Shown here piece by piece: positions 8,862 through 17,605 of a stretch of 64,000 nt of DNA. The notes below the pieces were generated by a model that was not told where the DNA came from, did not search any database, and worked only from the letters and a program-made list of their open reading frames with translations. The position numbers and the translations under genes were made by a program. Source of the DNA: Xanthobacter aminoxidans (GTDB lineage Bacteria; Pseudomonadota; Alphaproteobacteria; Rhizobiales; Xanthobacteraceae); NCBI RefSeq assembly GCF_023571765.1, contig NZ_JAMJXC010000010.1:62001-126000 (forward strand), read 5' to 3'. Positions within the stretch are counted from its first letter, which is position 1. Each line of letters begins with the position of its first letter.

Positions 8862-9635
8862 ATGCCGCGGCTTTTCGCGTTCGCCTGCCCGTGGATCGAC
8901 GAGCGGGTTGCGCGCGATCCCGCAAGCGAGGTCGGGCTGCTGAAAATCCTGGTGTCGCCGGGGGAAACGGTGTGCGACATCGGGGCCAATCGCGGCCTGT
9001 TCACCTACTGGTTGCTGAAGGGCGGCGCCCATGTGCTTGCCTTCGAGCCGAACCCGCGCCTTGCGCGGATACTGCGCCTGCGCTTTCCCGACGAACTGGC
9101 CGACGGTCGCCTGCGCCTGTTCGAGACCGCGCTCGGCAGCGCCAGCGGCGAGGCGGTGCTGCACATCCCGGAGGGGATGTCGCCGCTCGCCACCATCGAC
9201 GGCAATCTCGCCAGCGGCCTGCCGGGGACGGTCGACGACGTGCGGGTGGCCCTGAACCGGCTTGATGCGTGCGTGGATGCGCCGGTGAGCTTCATCAAGC
9301 TCGACGTCGAAGGCTATGAGAGTGCCGTCCTTCAGGGCGCGACCCGCGTTCTGGCGGAGAGCCGGCCGACCTTGCTGGTCGAGGCCGAGGAGCGGCATAG
9401 GGCCGGCGCGGTCGCCGACGTGGCGCGGATGCTGGCGCAGTTCGGCTATGAGGGCTTCTTCCGCTTCGGCGGGGCCATGAGGCCGCTGGCCACTTTCGAC
9501 CCGGCCGTCCACCAGGCCCGCGAGGCGCTGGTTCCCGACGGGTCCCGCACGCGGCGCGACGCCGTTTATGTGAACAATTTCATTTTCGCCGCGCGGCCGG
9601 AGATCATCGCGCGGCTGAAAGACTGGTCGGCCTGA
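8862..9635 (+). CDS. FkbM family methyltransferase
   Basis: A 257-residue SAM-dependent methyltransferase. Motif I is VCDIGANRGLFTYWL with AFEPNP after it; FIKLDVEGYESAVLQGA is the FkbM hallmark. Such enzymes O-methylate sugars or other small acceptors. ATG 8862 has no good ribosome-binding site. The frame is open upstream to 8826, and a CTG at 8829 preceded by AAGGGAG would add LTTFKSILESR, plausible family-like sequence. The gene sits inside the polysaccharide locus but on the opposite strand from most of it. Confidence 0.83.
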   Translation: MPRLFAFACPWIDERVARDPASEVGLLKILVSPGETVCDIGANRGLFTYWLLKGGAHVLAFEPNPRLARILRLRFPDELADGRLRLFETALGSASGEAVLHIPEGMSPLATIDGNLASGLPGTVDDVRVALNRLDACVDAPVSFIKLDVEGYESAVLQGATRVLAESRPTLLVEAEERHRAGAVADVARMLAQFGYEGFFRFGGAMRPLATFDPAVHQAREALVPDGSRTRRDAVYVNNFIFAARPEIIARLKDWSA

Positions 9636-9656
9636 CGCCCCGGCATCGCCGGGGCG
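9636..9656. terminator. GC-rich hairpin between convergent FkbM genes
   Basis: CGCCCCGGC (9636-9644) pairs perfectly with GCCGGGGCG (9648-9656). No T-run follows in either direction, so terminator function is only suggested by its place between converging genes. Confidence 0.4.
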
Positions 9657-9689
9657 CGCAACCTTCGCCGAACGCCGCCGGGCATCGCC

Positions 9690-10565
9690 TCAGGCGGCCG
9701 GCACGCCGCCTTCAGAGAGCACGCGGCCCTGCGGATGCAGCGCCACATAGTTGCCGAAAGCGCTGGGGCAGGTCGCGAGCGGCTTCAGGACGCCGTCATC
9801 CTGCATGTGGAAGAAGCGGTAGCCGTGCGCGGCCAGCGCATTCCAGGCCGCTTTGGTATCGCCGCCGTCCGCAACGAGGGTGGGGCAGTTCATCTCGAAG
9901 ATGACCGTCGGATGGAAGGCATCCAGCGTCTTCGCCGCGCCGCCAATCACCCGGTCCTCGGCGCCTTCCACGTCGATCTTGATGCAGTCGACGCGGGCCA
10001 CGCCGGCATCCGCCACCAGATTGTCGAGGGTGGTGATCTCCACTTCCTCGCTCTCGGTGCTGGTCCCGTCATTGATGAGCGAGAAGGCCTGCGGGTCGTC
10101 GCCGAGCGGGTTGTGGAACAGCACCGCCTTGCCCACCGCGTCCGAAATCGCCTTGGGCACGATGGTGACGTTGGTGAAGGCATTGAGCGCCAGGTTCTGC
10201 TTCAGCTGCTGGCCGGCATCGGCGCCGGGCTCGGCCGCCACCACGCGGCTCGCGATGGTCGCCGCCTTCAGGGTGAACAGGCCGATATTGGCGCCCACGT
10301 CCACGAACACGTCGCCGCGCCGCAGGAACTTGTCGAGATAGCGCACCTCGGGCTCCACATTGTCGCGGAGCAGATAGATGGAGGTGGTGGTGAAGCGCAG
10401 GTCGGCGGGCAGCTTCAGCCGGGCGCCGGGGGTGATCTCGGCGATCGGGCTGCGGCCGAGGGCCACATGCAGGGCGAGGGAAATCGCGCGTCCCGTCACC
10501 GTCAGAGGGGCCTCGCGGAATGCCGGTTCGTTCACGAGCTTCTTCACTCGTCTCAACATCTTCAA
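9690..10565 (-). CDS. FkbM family methyltransferase (second copy in locus)
   Basis: A 291-residue FkbM methyltransferase, little similar to its convergent neighbour outside the motifs. Motif I is VFVDVGANIGLFTLKAA with VVAAEPGADA; the signature CIKIDVEGAEDRVIGGA is near residue 190. The N-terminal 60 residues (LALHVALGRSPIAEITPG) form a helical lead-in seen in many FkbM proteins. It is predicted to methylate a sugar or other component of the exported polymer. It is the last gene of the leftward run that begins with the Wza homologue. Confidence 0.85.
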   Translation of the reverse strand: MKMLRRVKKLVNEPAFREAPLTVTGRAISLALHVALGRSPIAEITPGARLKLPADLRFTTTSIYLLRDNVEPEVRYLDKFLRRGDVFVDVGANIGLFTLKAATIASRVVAAEPGADAGQQLKQNLALNAFTNVTIVPKAISDAVGKAVLFHNPLGDDPQAFSLINDGTSTESEEVEITTLDNLVADAGVARVDCIKIDVEGAEDRVIGGAAKTLDAFHPTVIFEMNCPTLVADGGDTKAAWNALAAHGYRFFHMQDDGVLKPLATCPSAFGNYVALHPQGRVLSEGGVPAA

Positions 10566-10743
10566 ACCCCCTCACGCTTTTCGCCGGTCGCGGACTGGAA
10601 CGTCTGCCGGACACCGGGCCGCCCGGCCCCCCGTTGGGCGGTGCAGCATCGATCACGAATGTAGGAATAGACAGACCTTGCCGGGGTTCGGCAAGGCGGT
10701 AAAGGCGACTTCCGGCGAAAAAGCCGGCTGCCGCGTGCTCCTT

Positions 10744-11796
10744 TCATCCCGGCCGTTCGGCCGTGACCTTGCCGGGCGTCGCGCGCCGGCCGCTCATGAC
10801 CCGCAACAGCGGCCGCTCGACCGCCAGATGGACCAGCACGGATATCACCATGGCCGCGCCCACGGCGGCGACCCCGCAGGCGATGTAAAGGGCGGGACCG
10901 GAAAGCGGCAGAGACGGCGCCAGGCGCACGAACACCTGCCCCACGGCGGAAAGCACCATGCCGTGAACGAGATACAGCGAATAGGAGGCGTCGCCCAAAA
11001 GCGCCAGGACGGCCACCCGGGGCACCGGGCGGGCCCGTTCCAGAACCAGCGCGCCCGCCACCACCATCGCCGCCGGCACGCCCCAGCGCAGCATCCGCGT
11101 CTCCGGCGGCACATCCCCCTGCGACAGGAGCGAGATGAAGCCGCAGCCGATCAGGACAAAGCCCCAGCCGCGCGGGATCGGTGCGCCGTTCAGATACCAG
11201 AGCCCGAGGCCCAGGCCGAACACGAACTCCAGCATGATGGACGACGTGTAGAAGGCGAAGAAGGGATTGTCGCTCGGCGCGGCGAATCCGAGGACGGCGA
11301 GGGCCGCGATGACCACGCCGACCCCGACCACCCGTCGCTCCTGCGGGAGCAGGAGGGCGATGCCCCACAGCAGGTAGAAGAACATCTCGTAGTTCAGCGT
11401 CCAGCCGGGCACCACGAGGGGCTCGAGCGTACCCAGCACCGGGTGTCGGGCCGGCAGAAACAGGTAGGAGGCGATGATGTGCCAGGCTTCGGCCTTGCCG
11501 CTCTTCACGAGCTGCGGCGCGAGGAGGAGCAGCGCGAGGCTCGCGGTGGTCACGATCCAGTAGAGCGGCACAATGCGCACGAGGCGCTTGTGGTAGAAGC
11601 TGCCGGTATAGCCGTCCCGCTCGTAGGTGGTGACCAGCATCAGGAAGCCCGACAGCACGAAGAAGATGTCCACGCCCGCCGCGCCCGATTGCGGCCAAGG
11701 TGCTTCGAGACCCAGCCGCTGAAGCGGTGCGCCGAGATGGAACACCACCACCATGAGGGCGGCTATGGCGCGCAGGACCTGCAGCGACTCAAGCAT
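10744..11796 (-). CDS. acyltransferase 3 family membrane O-acyltransferase
   Basis: About 350 residues with roughly ten hydrophobic helices. The N-terminus (LESLQVLRAIAALMVVVFHLG) is typical of acyltransferase 3 proteins, with the conserved His in the first helix, and DIFFVLSGFLM follows. These enzymes transfer acetyl or other acyl groups from the cytoplasm to surface glycans. ATG 11796 preceded by GGGAGG is preferred; a TTG at 11817 overlaps the upstream stop. It is coupled to the polymerase-like gene. It probably decorates the polysaccharide made by this locus. Confidence 0.85.
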   Translation of the reverse strand: MLESLQVLRAIAALMVVVFHLGAPLQRLGLEAPWPQSGAAGVDIFFVLSGFLMLVTTYERDGYTGSFYHKRLVRIVPLYWIVTTASLALLLLAPQLVKSGKAEAWHIIASYLFLPARHPVLGTLEPLVVPGWTLNYEMFFYLLWGIALLLPQERRVVGVGVVIAALAVLGFAAPSDNPFFAFYTSSIMLEFVFGLGLGLWYLNGAPIPRGWGFVLIGCGFISLLSQGDVPPETRMLRWGVPAAMVVAGALVLERARPVPRVAVLALLGDASYSLYLVHGMVLSAVGQVFVRLAPSLPLSGPALYIACGVAAVGAAMVISVLVHLAVERPLLRVMSGRRATPGKVTAERPG

Positions 11797-11813
11797 TCCG
11801 GCCTCCCGACCGC

Positions 11814-13298
11814 TCAACGTGCACCCGGGCTGCGCCCAAGCGTGACATGACGCGCACCGCGCCCGCCGACACGCGGACCCTCACGCGAGACAAGATGGGT
11901 CTCCGCGCTCCGGCTGAAGCGGGATAGGACCGTCACCGGCGCGGCCGGCGCGGCGCGTCGCTGACGGTCGAGATACACGATGAGCGCCATGACTACGCCC
12001 AGCTCACCGGGGGTGAAGACCACCGAATACACGGCCGAGCTGACGATCAGGTAAAGCACGTAGTCGGCGAGGGCGAGGGTGAAGGCGTCGGTTAGGTCCC
12101 GCGTCAGGCGGAACACATAGACGAAGCACCAGCCGTAGAGCACCGCGAGCAGCGCCGCGCCGATCACCCCATACTCGAAGATCACGCCGATCCAGCCAAG
12201 GTCGGCGATGAAGAACTGCCCGTTGCCGAAGATGTCGTTGAGCGTGGTGGTGCTGAAGCGGGTGGTGGCGCCGACGCCGAAGGTCCAGCGCATGGGGTCG
12301 TCGCCGAGGAAGCCGAACGCCAGCGCCGACGAATTCTGCCGCACTGAGAGCGAGGCGCCGAGCGCGTTGGTTGCCCCGTCGAGGGAGCCCGAGAACAGGC
12401 CGAGTTTATAGGCCAGAAGGCCCGTGCCCGCGGCCGCGCCGACCAGCGCAGCGCCGATGACGAGGCGGCGGAGCATCGGCGGCAGGGACATGGTCATGCC
12501 GAAGGCCACCACCACCACCGCCGCACCGATGGCGGCGCGCTGCTTGAAGATGAACAGCATGGGCAGGAAGGACACCGCAACGCCCAGCGCGAACAGCACG
12601 TTACGCCGCAGGATGAAGGAGCGGGCCAAGAAGAACACCAGGATCATGCCGAAGAACATGGGCATGTAGACGCGATAGCCGCGCTCGAGATCGAAGAGCA
12701 GTAGCTTGCTGTCCGCCGGATTGTTGGAATACCAGGAGGTCGGCGCCGCGAGATAGATCAGCACCATGAGGACGAAGGTGCCCGCGCCGAACGCCAGCAC
12801 GATCTTGCGGATGCTGGAGGGGTTGACGGCAAGCAGGGCGAGCAGGGCGGAAAGGCTGAAATAGTAGGTAAAGGGCCAGGCCTTGATGGTGGTGGTCAGC
12901 GCATCGAGGAAGCCGTTGCCGAGCTGAATCATCGACACCATCGGTGTGAAGCCGAGCGCATAGGCGAGCACGGTGAGGAAGGCCCCGCTCACCGGTAGCT
13001 TGAGCCGGGCCACGGCATAGAAGGCGAGCGGCAACGTGAGGAAGGGCCAGGCCTTCGAGAGAAGGTAGGGCGGCGGATACTCGTTGAGATAGTAGAAGAC
13101 CTGCGCAAACAGCGGCAGGGTGCCGGCGAGCACGAATTTGGCGAGGAGCGCTGCGTCATGGTCGAGCCGGGCATCGCCGGGGGAAAAGGCGGCCACGTCC
13201 CGCCGCAGGGGCATCACCACGCGCGGGCGAGCGGCGGGGCTTTTGCCGGGTGCGCCGGTGCCACCTGGGCCGGGAATGTCCGCCGCCCCGCCCGCCAT
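11814..13298 (-). CDS. Wzy-like polysaccharide polymerase/ligase-type membrane protein
   Basis: About 494 residues with ten or more hydrophobic helices from residue 55 to 455, a periplasmic loop (PTSWYSNNPADSKLLLFDLERGYRVYMP) and a larger loop around residues 305-370. This topology and the position between wecG- and acyltransferase-type genes fit an O-antigen polymerase/ligase family member, but no short diagnostic motif is visible, so the function is inferred from topology and context. ATG 13298 overlaps the upstream stop by one base (TGATG), showing coupling. An upstream extension to 13520 lies inside the neighbouring gene and is unlikely. The N-terminal 45 residues are Pro/Gly-rich. Confidence 0.7.
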   Translation of the reverse strand: MAGGAADIPGPGGTGAPGKSPAARPRVVMPLRRDVAAFSPGDARLDHDAALLAKFVLAGTLPLFAQVFYYLNEYPPPYLLSKAWPFLTLPLAFYAVARLKLPVSGAFLTVLAYALGFTPMVSMIQLGNGFLDALTTTIKAWPFTYYFSLSALLALLAVNPSSIRKIVLAFGAGTFVLMVLIYLAAPTSWYSNNPADSKLLLFDLERGYRVYMPMFFGMILVFFLARSFILRRNVLFALGVAVSFLPMLFIFKQRAAIGAAVVVVAFGMTMSLPPMLRRLVIGAALVGAAAGTGLLAYKLGLFSGSLDGATNALGASLSVRQNSSALAFGFLGDDPMRWTFGVGATTRFSTTTLNDIFGNGQFFIADLGWIGVIFEYGVIGAALLAVLYGWCFVYVFRLTRDLTDAFTLALADYVLYLIVSSAVYSVVFTPGELGVVMALIVYLDRQRRAAPAAPVTVLSRFSRSAETHLVSREGPRVGGRGARHVTLGRSPGAR

Positions 13299-14107
13299 CA
13301 GGGGCGGTCCGCCGCGGCCGGCTTCATGCCATAGGCCGCGGGATTGACCTTCGCCTTCGCCGCCACCCGGAAGATGGGCAGCGAATCCACGAATACCCGT
13401 TCGATATGGGTGCTGGGGCTCTGGATCAGCCGGTAGAGCCACTCCAGGCCGAGCTTGCGGAAGGCAGGGCTCGCCCGCTGCACCAGACCGGTGAGGAAGT
13501 TCAGCGCGCTGCCGACGCACAGGCCGGTGCCCACCGCGTTGCCGCGCGCGCGGATCATGTGGGCGAGATATTCCGACCGCGGCGCGCCCACCACGAGGAA
13601 GACATAGCGCGCCGGGTGCTCCTCCACGAAGCGGATGGTCTCCTCCACCGCCTGCGGGTCGTCGATGAAGCCCATGGGCGGCACGTGCATGTGGAGGGTG
13701 CGCAGACCGTAGCGCGCAATCAGGCGGCGCTTCATCTCGTCATTGCCGCCGATCACCGTCACCGCGTCGTCGGGCGTGATGACATGCTCGAACAGGTAGG
13801 TGGAGAGATCGCTGCCGGGGCACAGCGGGATGTCGAGGCCGAAGAGGTTGCGGGCGAGCCAATGGGGCGCCGAGCCATCGAGGGTGTGCAGGCCGGCGGC
13901 CTCGAGCGCGGCGGCGAAACGCGCATCGCCACGCTCGTTGAGCCGCACCAGATGGGAGGCGTTGGACGTCACCACATAGGCGAACGGCGATCCCGGCGGG
14001 CGGGCGGCGATGGCCCGCGCCGCGCCGGCCACGTCCAGGCAATCGAATGGCACCTTCAGGAAGGTCTGCGTCCGGACGGAACCGGCGGCCTCACTTTCCG
14101 CGAACAT
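13298..14107 (-). CDS. WecG/TagA/CpsF family glycosyltransferase
   Basis: A 269-residue glycosyltransferase of the WecG/TagA/CpsF (GT26) family, which adds the second sugar to a lipid-linked saccharide at the membrane. Family features are VTSNASHLVRLNE near residue 50, DGSAPHWLARN, VIGGNDEMKRRL and the C-terminal block VGAPRSEYLAHM, GTGLCVGSALNFLTG, RASPAFRKLGLEWLYRL. In most members the last motif reads GAxFDF, here GSALNF. It is the only obvious glycosyltransferase in the locus besides the initiating transferase. Confidence 0.9.
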   Translation of the reverse strand: MFAESEAAGSVRTQTFLKVPFDCLDVAGAARAIAARPPGSPFAYVVTSNASHLVRLNERGDARFAAALEAAGLHTLDGSAPHWLARNLFGLDIPLCPGSDLSTYLFEHVITPDDAVTVIGGNDEMKRRLIARYGLRTLHMHVPPMGFIDDPQAVEETIRFVEEHPARYVFLVVGAPRSEYLAHMIRARGNAVGTGLCVGSALNFLTGLVQRASPAFRKLGLEWLYRLIQSPSTHIERVFVDSLPIFRVAAKAKVNPAAYGMKPAAADRP

Positions 14108-14181
14108 GATGGTCCAGCCTTTTGCGGTGCCGCTCCGCTTGCGGCACGGATGATGCGCGACCGCGGTCCGTCCGCGCAGGT

Positions 14182-14997
14182 CTACTGCAGGAGCGAGCTT
14201 GCGCCGCCGGTCTGGGTGTAGGAACCGATGGTATAGCTGAACTGACGCTGGAACGGCACCACCTTGGTGATGAACTGGTCGATCCAGAGATTGACTTCGG
14301 CGATCGAGGAGCGCGGCACATAGATGATGTCGCCGGTCACGAGCGGCACATCGTTGGCGTCGAACCCGGTCTGGATCACGTCACGCACGTTGATGAGGCG
14401 CAGCATGGGCTCGTTGTTGGGCCCGCGGCGGATGAGCGCGACCTGTCCGGTGCGCGCCTCTTCGGTGAAGCCGCCGGCCTGGAGGATGCCCTGCAGAACG
14501 CTGGTGCCCATGTCCGCGAGCTTGAAGGCGCCGGGATGGGCCACCATGCCGCCCACATAGACGCGTGCCGAGACCGCTTCCTCCAGCGAGACCACCACCT
14601 TCTGGTCGACGAGCTCCTTGCGGGACTCGCGGCGGATGTAGTCCTGCACGCTGGACAGGTTGCTGCCTTCAACCCGGATTTGGCCGATGGCCCGCGGCGC
14701 GATGGAGCCGTCGGGACCGACGGTGAGATCCTCGTCCATTTCGCGGGTGATGAAATACTTGACCTTGATCTTGTCGCCCGGCCCAAGCCGATAGCTCGGC
14801 ACCTGGTCCGTCCACGGCTTGAAGCGGTCGGAATTCACTTCGGTGAAGCGCAGTTCGTGCCCCGTGGTGAAGGGCTCGGTGCCCGTGTTCTGCGATGTCG
14901 CGATGGCGGCGCAACCGTTGAGAATGCAGAGGCTGACGAGGGCGAGCCCGATGCGGGAGAGGGCGGCGGCACGGCGGCGGGACGCGGCGCCGATCAT
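14182..14997 (-). CDS. Wza-type polysaccharide export lipoprotein
   Basis: About 271 residues: a lipoprotein signal peptide (RRRAAALSRIGLALVSLCILNG, lipid Cys about 29), then a polysaccharide biosynthesis/export domain (YRLGPGDKIKVKYF, near 65) and SLBB-like repeats (GGMVAHPGAFKLADMGTSV, GGFTEEARTGQVALIRRG). Members form the outer-membrane channel for capsular or exopolysaccharide. ATG 14997 gives an ideal lipoprotein signal. ATG 15051, with GGGGG upstream, would add 18 residues to the n-region and cannot be excluded. It begins the leftward run of Wza, WecG, polymerase, acyltransferase and FkbM genes. Confidence 0.9.
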   Translation of the reverse strand: MIGAASRRRAAALSRIGLALVSLCILNGCAAIATSQNTGTEPFTTGHELRFTEVNSDRFKPWTDQVPSYRLGPGDKIKVKYFITREMDEDLTVGPDGSIAPRAIGQIRVEGSNLSSVQDYIRRESRKELVDQKVVVSLEEAVSARVYVGGMVAHPGAFKLADMGTSVLQGILQAGGFTEEARTGQVALIRRGPNNEPMLRLINVRDVIQTGFDANDVPLVTGDIIYVPRSSIAEVNLWIDQFITKVVPFQRQFSYTIGSYTQTGGASSLLQ

Positions 14998-15073
14998 CTC
15001 CGGTGCCGTTCCGCGCGCGGTGTGTCTCCCGTCGCACTGTGGCAAGACCATCGACAACCCCCGGAACGAATCA

Positions 15074-15204
15074 TAAGCGAATGGTTAACGCGCAAACAAA
15101 CCGTGTGTCGGCCGCCATCGGCAAACCGTCAACAGAAGAGCCAGCAGCGAGAACCGTCGAACGTGGTAAAGGCACCCTAAAGGGCCATGGTTAACGTTCG
15201 CTTA
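15074..15204 (-). promoter_or_regulatory. regulatory region of the Wza operon with paired TTAACCAT motifs
   Basis: Two TTAACCAT octamers occur on the minus strand (15081-15088 and 15187-15194). They are part of an imperfect inverted repeat, TAAGCGAATGGTTAACG (15074-15090) against GGTTAACGTTCGCTTA (15189-15204). They lie upstream of the Wza gene in a 315-base gap and match the known CtrA octamer; a different palindrome-binding regulator is equally possible. Confidence 0.4.
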
Positions 15205-15258
15205 TTGGCGGGGCGGCGATTGCTGCGATGCAGAAATCCCGTGGCTGCCCAAACGCAT

Positions 15259-15283
15259 AAGGGGCGCTGATGCGCCCCTTTGC
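15259..15283. terminator. hairpin after the Wzz/GumC gene
   Basis: AAGGGGCGC (15259-15267) pairs with GCGCCCCTT (15272-15280) across TGAT. It lies about 30 bases past the co-polymerase stop on the minus strand. The T-run is short, so strength is uncertain. Confidence 0.55.
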
Positions 15284-15312
15284 CATTAGGTCTTGCAGCT
15301 TCAGGATGCAGT

Positions 15313-17478
15313 TTAGGCGCGTCTATACAGCCAGTTGGGAAGATAATAGCGGCGCCCGAGGAAGATGAAGCCGAACAAGAGACCGCCGCTCTCGATCACC
15401 GAATCACGCAGGTGGAGCGCGGCCGGCTTGCGGGTGCGCTCGGCCTGCACGGCCATCACGTTGCCGTCCACCAGCTGGGAGAAGCGCTGGGTGACGAGGG
15501 AGGCGCGCGGCAGGTTCGAGCACACGACGATGCAGTCGAACGCCTGCTTCAGCTCTGCCATCATCATCTCGGCCTCGGCGATGGGCAGGCGCAGGTCGAG
15601 GAGTGGTGAGCGGTCGGCCTCCGCCGCAACCCACAGGAGAGGCACCGGCGTCGCCACCACCGCGACGCCCCCGCGCACCGCGCTGTCCCCCCCGACCAGC
15701 GGATAGGGCGTCGCCGAGCACAGATCCACGAAGAGGGTGCGCTTCTGGCGCTGGCGCGCGAATTCCTCGGCGAGGGAGCGCGCGAACCACGGCAGGGCAT
15801 CATCGTCCTCGGGCGAGAGGAAATGGATGGCGCGCAGCGGCTGGTCGTCGATGCGGGTGTCGAGGAGAAGGGTGGCGCAACTGCTGATGGCACGCTCCGT
15901 GGCAAGGGAGTCCGGCTGCTCGCCGGTGTCGTCGAGCACCGCGATGGCCGGCATCCCGAGCGCGCGCTCGGCCTCGCCCGGCATGATGAACGAGGTGCGC
16001 AGGGTGGAGGCGATGGCGCCCGCAGCTCCGCCGAACAAGAGGCCGGCGAACAGGCCGGCCGCAACCAGTGGCAGCGCGAGCGACCGCTTGGTGACGGCCG
16101 AGCCGGCATCCTGCACCACCCGCACCGACGACTGGCGCGACTGGGCCGCTGCCTCCTCGATGGACGCGGCCACCGCACGGCGCTGATATTCGCGGAAGCC
16201 CTCGCTCAGAGAATCGCGCCGGCGGTTCAGCTCGATGAGGGGAGTCTCGGCGGCGCGCAGGGCGGCGAGGCGTTCCTCGGCCACCCGCTGCTGCTGCACC
16301 AGCTCGCCCTTCTGGCGGGCGAGCGAGTCCTGTTCCACCCGCAGGCTCAGGATCATGTTCTGGATATAGTTGACCTGCGGATTGCGTATCGCGCGATCGG
16401 TGTTGTAGCGCCGCTCCGAGCGGCTCTTGATGCGCGCGCGGATGGTCACGATCTGCCGGTCGAGATCACGCAGCAGCTGGCTGCCGGGGGCATATTGGGA
16501 GGACACCCGGTCGCGCTCGAGCAGGAGCTTGGTGAGGGTGTTGTTGTCCTCGTCGCCGGGCAGCGCATCGGTCTTCTCGGAGAAGTCGAACACCGAGTCC
16601 GGCAAGGCGGCGAGCTGCTTCTCCGCCTCGGTGAGCTGCGCGGTGACGGCGACTTCACGCTCCGCCACCTGGCGGCGGCGCTGGAGGATGCCGTCCACCT
16701 GGTTGGATGCGAGGATCGCATCCTGGCTGAACTCGATGATGCCGACCTTGGCCTTGAGCTTCTCGATCTGGGCGTCCACGGAGCTGAGGTCCTGGCGGAA
16801 GCGCTCCACCTCCAGCTTGAGGATCTTGGCGGTGGGATTCTCGAACAGCCGGCGCCGGACCGACAGATAGTTCTTCACCAGCGCATCGGCGGCCTCCACC
16901 GCCACGTCGCGGTCGGGATTGGTGAAGCTGACGCGGATGACGTTGGAATCCGCCAGAACGGAGGCCCGCAGGCTCGCCTGGAACCGCTCCACCGCCTTGT
17001 CCACGGCGTCCTTGTCGGAGCTGAACATGCGGGTGATGGCGGAGAAGCGGCCGGGCGGGAACAGGCGATCCATGCCCACCTGCTCCACCGTGGCGCGGAC
17101 CACGTCCGCGCTCTCGATGATCTGCACTTCGGATTCGACCTGCTTGAGGCCCTCGATACTCAGCACCGAAGGACCCGAATCGGTCACGTTCTGGGCGTTG
17201 GAGACCTCGCGGCTCACGATGACCATGAGCAGGCTTGAGGCGGTGTATTCGGTGCGGCTCGTCACCGCCGCGCCGATCGCGATGGCGAACGGAAGCGCGG
17301 CCGCGAGCAGCACGATACGGATGTGGTAGAAGGTGGCGATCAGGAAGTCGCGGACCGTGAAACCAAGGGATCCGGATGCGACGGCGGGGGATGAATCCGT
17401 GGCGTCCGGCTGCGCCGCGTGCGGCATCAACATGCTTCCCCCTGAATGCTCCGCGGCGCCGGCCAGCTCTCTGGTCAT
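15313..17478 (-). CDS. Wzz/GumC-type polysaccharide co-polymerase with degenerate kinase-like domain
   Basis: About 721 residues: an N-terminal Wzz domain with the first membrane helix near 55-72, a long periplasmic region rich in coiled coil (about 190-430, containing the GNVR-like NPQVNYIQNMILSLRVEQ), a second helix at about 470-495 and a C-terminal BY-kinase-like domain. The latter lacks a P-loop: where GxGKST is expected the sequence is SPEDDDALPWFARSLAEEFA, so it is not expected to bind ATP. It controls polymer length and couples to the Wza channel. ATG 17478 follows GAGGTG; ATG 17433 after AGGGGGAAGC is a good alternative. Confidence 0.88.
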   Translation of the reverse strand: MTRELAGAAEHSGGSMLMPHAAQPDATDSSPAVASGSLGFTVRDFLIATFYHIRIVLLAAALPFAIAIGAAVTSRTEYTASSLLMVIVSREVSNAQNVTDSGPSVLSIEGLKQVESEVQIIESADVVRATVEQVGMDRLFPPGRFSAITRMFSSDKDAVDKAVERFQASLRASVLADSNVIRVSFTNPDRDVAVEAADALVKNYLSVRRRLFENPTAKILKLEVERFRQDLSSVDAQIEKLKAKVGIIEFSQDAILASNQVDGILQRRRQVAEREVAVTAQLTEAEKQLAALPDSVFDFSEKTDALPGDEDNNTLTKLLLERDRVSSQYAPGSQLLRDLDRQIVTIRARIKSRSERRYNTDRAIRNPQVNYIQNMILSLRVEQDSLARQKGELVQQQRVAEERLAALRAAETPLIELNRRRDSLSEGFREYQRRAVAASIEEAAAQSRQSSVRVVQDAGSAVTKRSLALPLVAAGLFAGLLFGGAAGAIASTLRTSFIMPGEAERALGMPAIAVLDDTGEQPDSLATERAISSCATLLLDTRIDDQPLRAIHFLSPEDDDALPWFARSLAEEFARQRQKRTLFVDLCSATPYPLVGGDSAVRGGVAVVATPVPLLWVAAEADRSPLLDLRLPIAEAEMMMAELKQAFDCIVVCSNLPRASLVTQRFSQLVDGNVMAVQAERTRKPAALHLRDSVIESGGLLFGFIFLGRRYYLPNWLYRRA

Positions 17479-17556
17479 CACTTCGCACCTCGGTTGAGGC
17501 GCGGCAGCACGGTCGAAATCTCGCCGTGAGACTGCCGGAGCGCCATTACTTTAGCG

Positions 17557-17563
17557 TTAACCA
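17557..17563 (+). promoter_or_regulatory. TTAACCA motif upstream of the co-polymerase gene
   Basis: TTAACCA lies 79 bases before the start of the Wzz/GumC gene, in the 127-base gap after the flippase gene. It is one of four such motifs in the locus. Function is inferred. Confidence 0.3.
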
Positions 17564-17605
17564 CCTGTTGCGAAAAGCGATGCACCGGGCGCGCGGACCC
17601 TCGTC

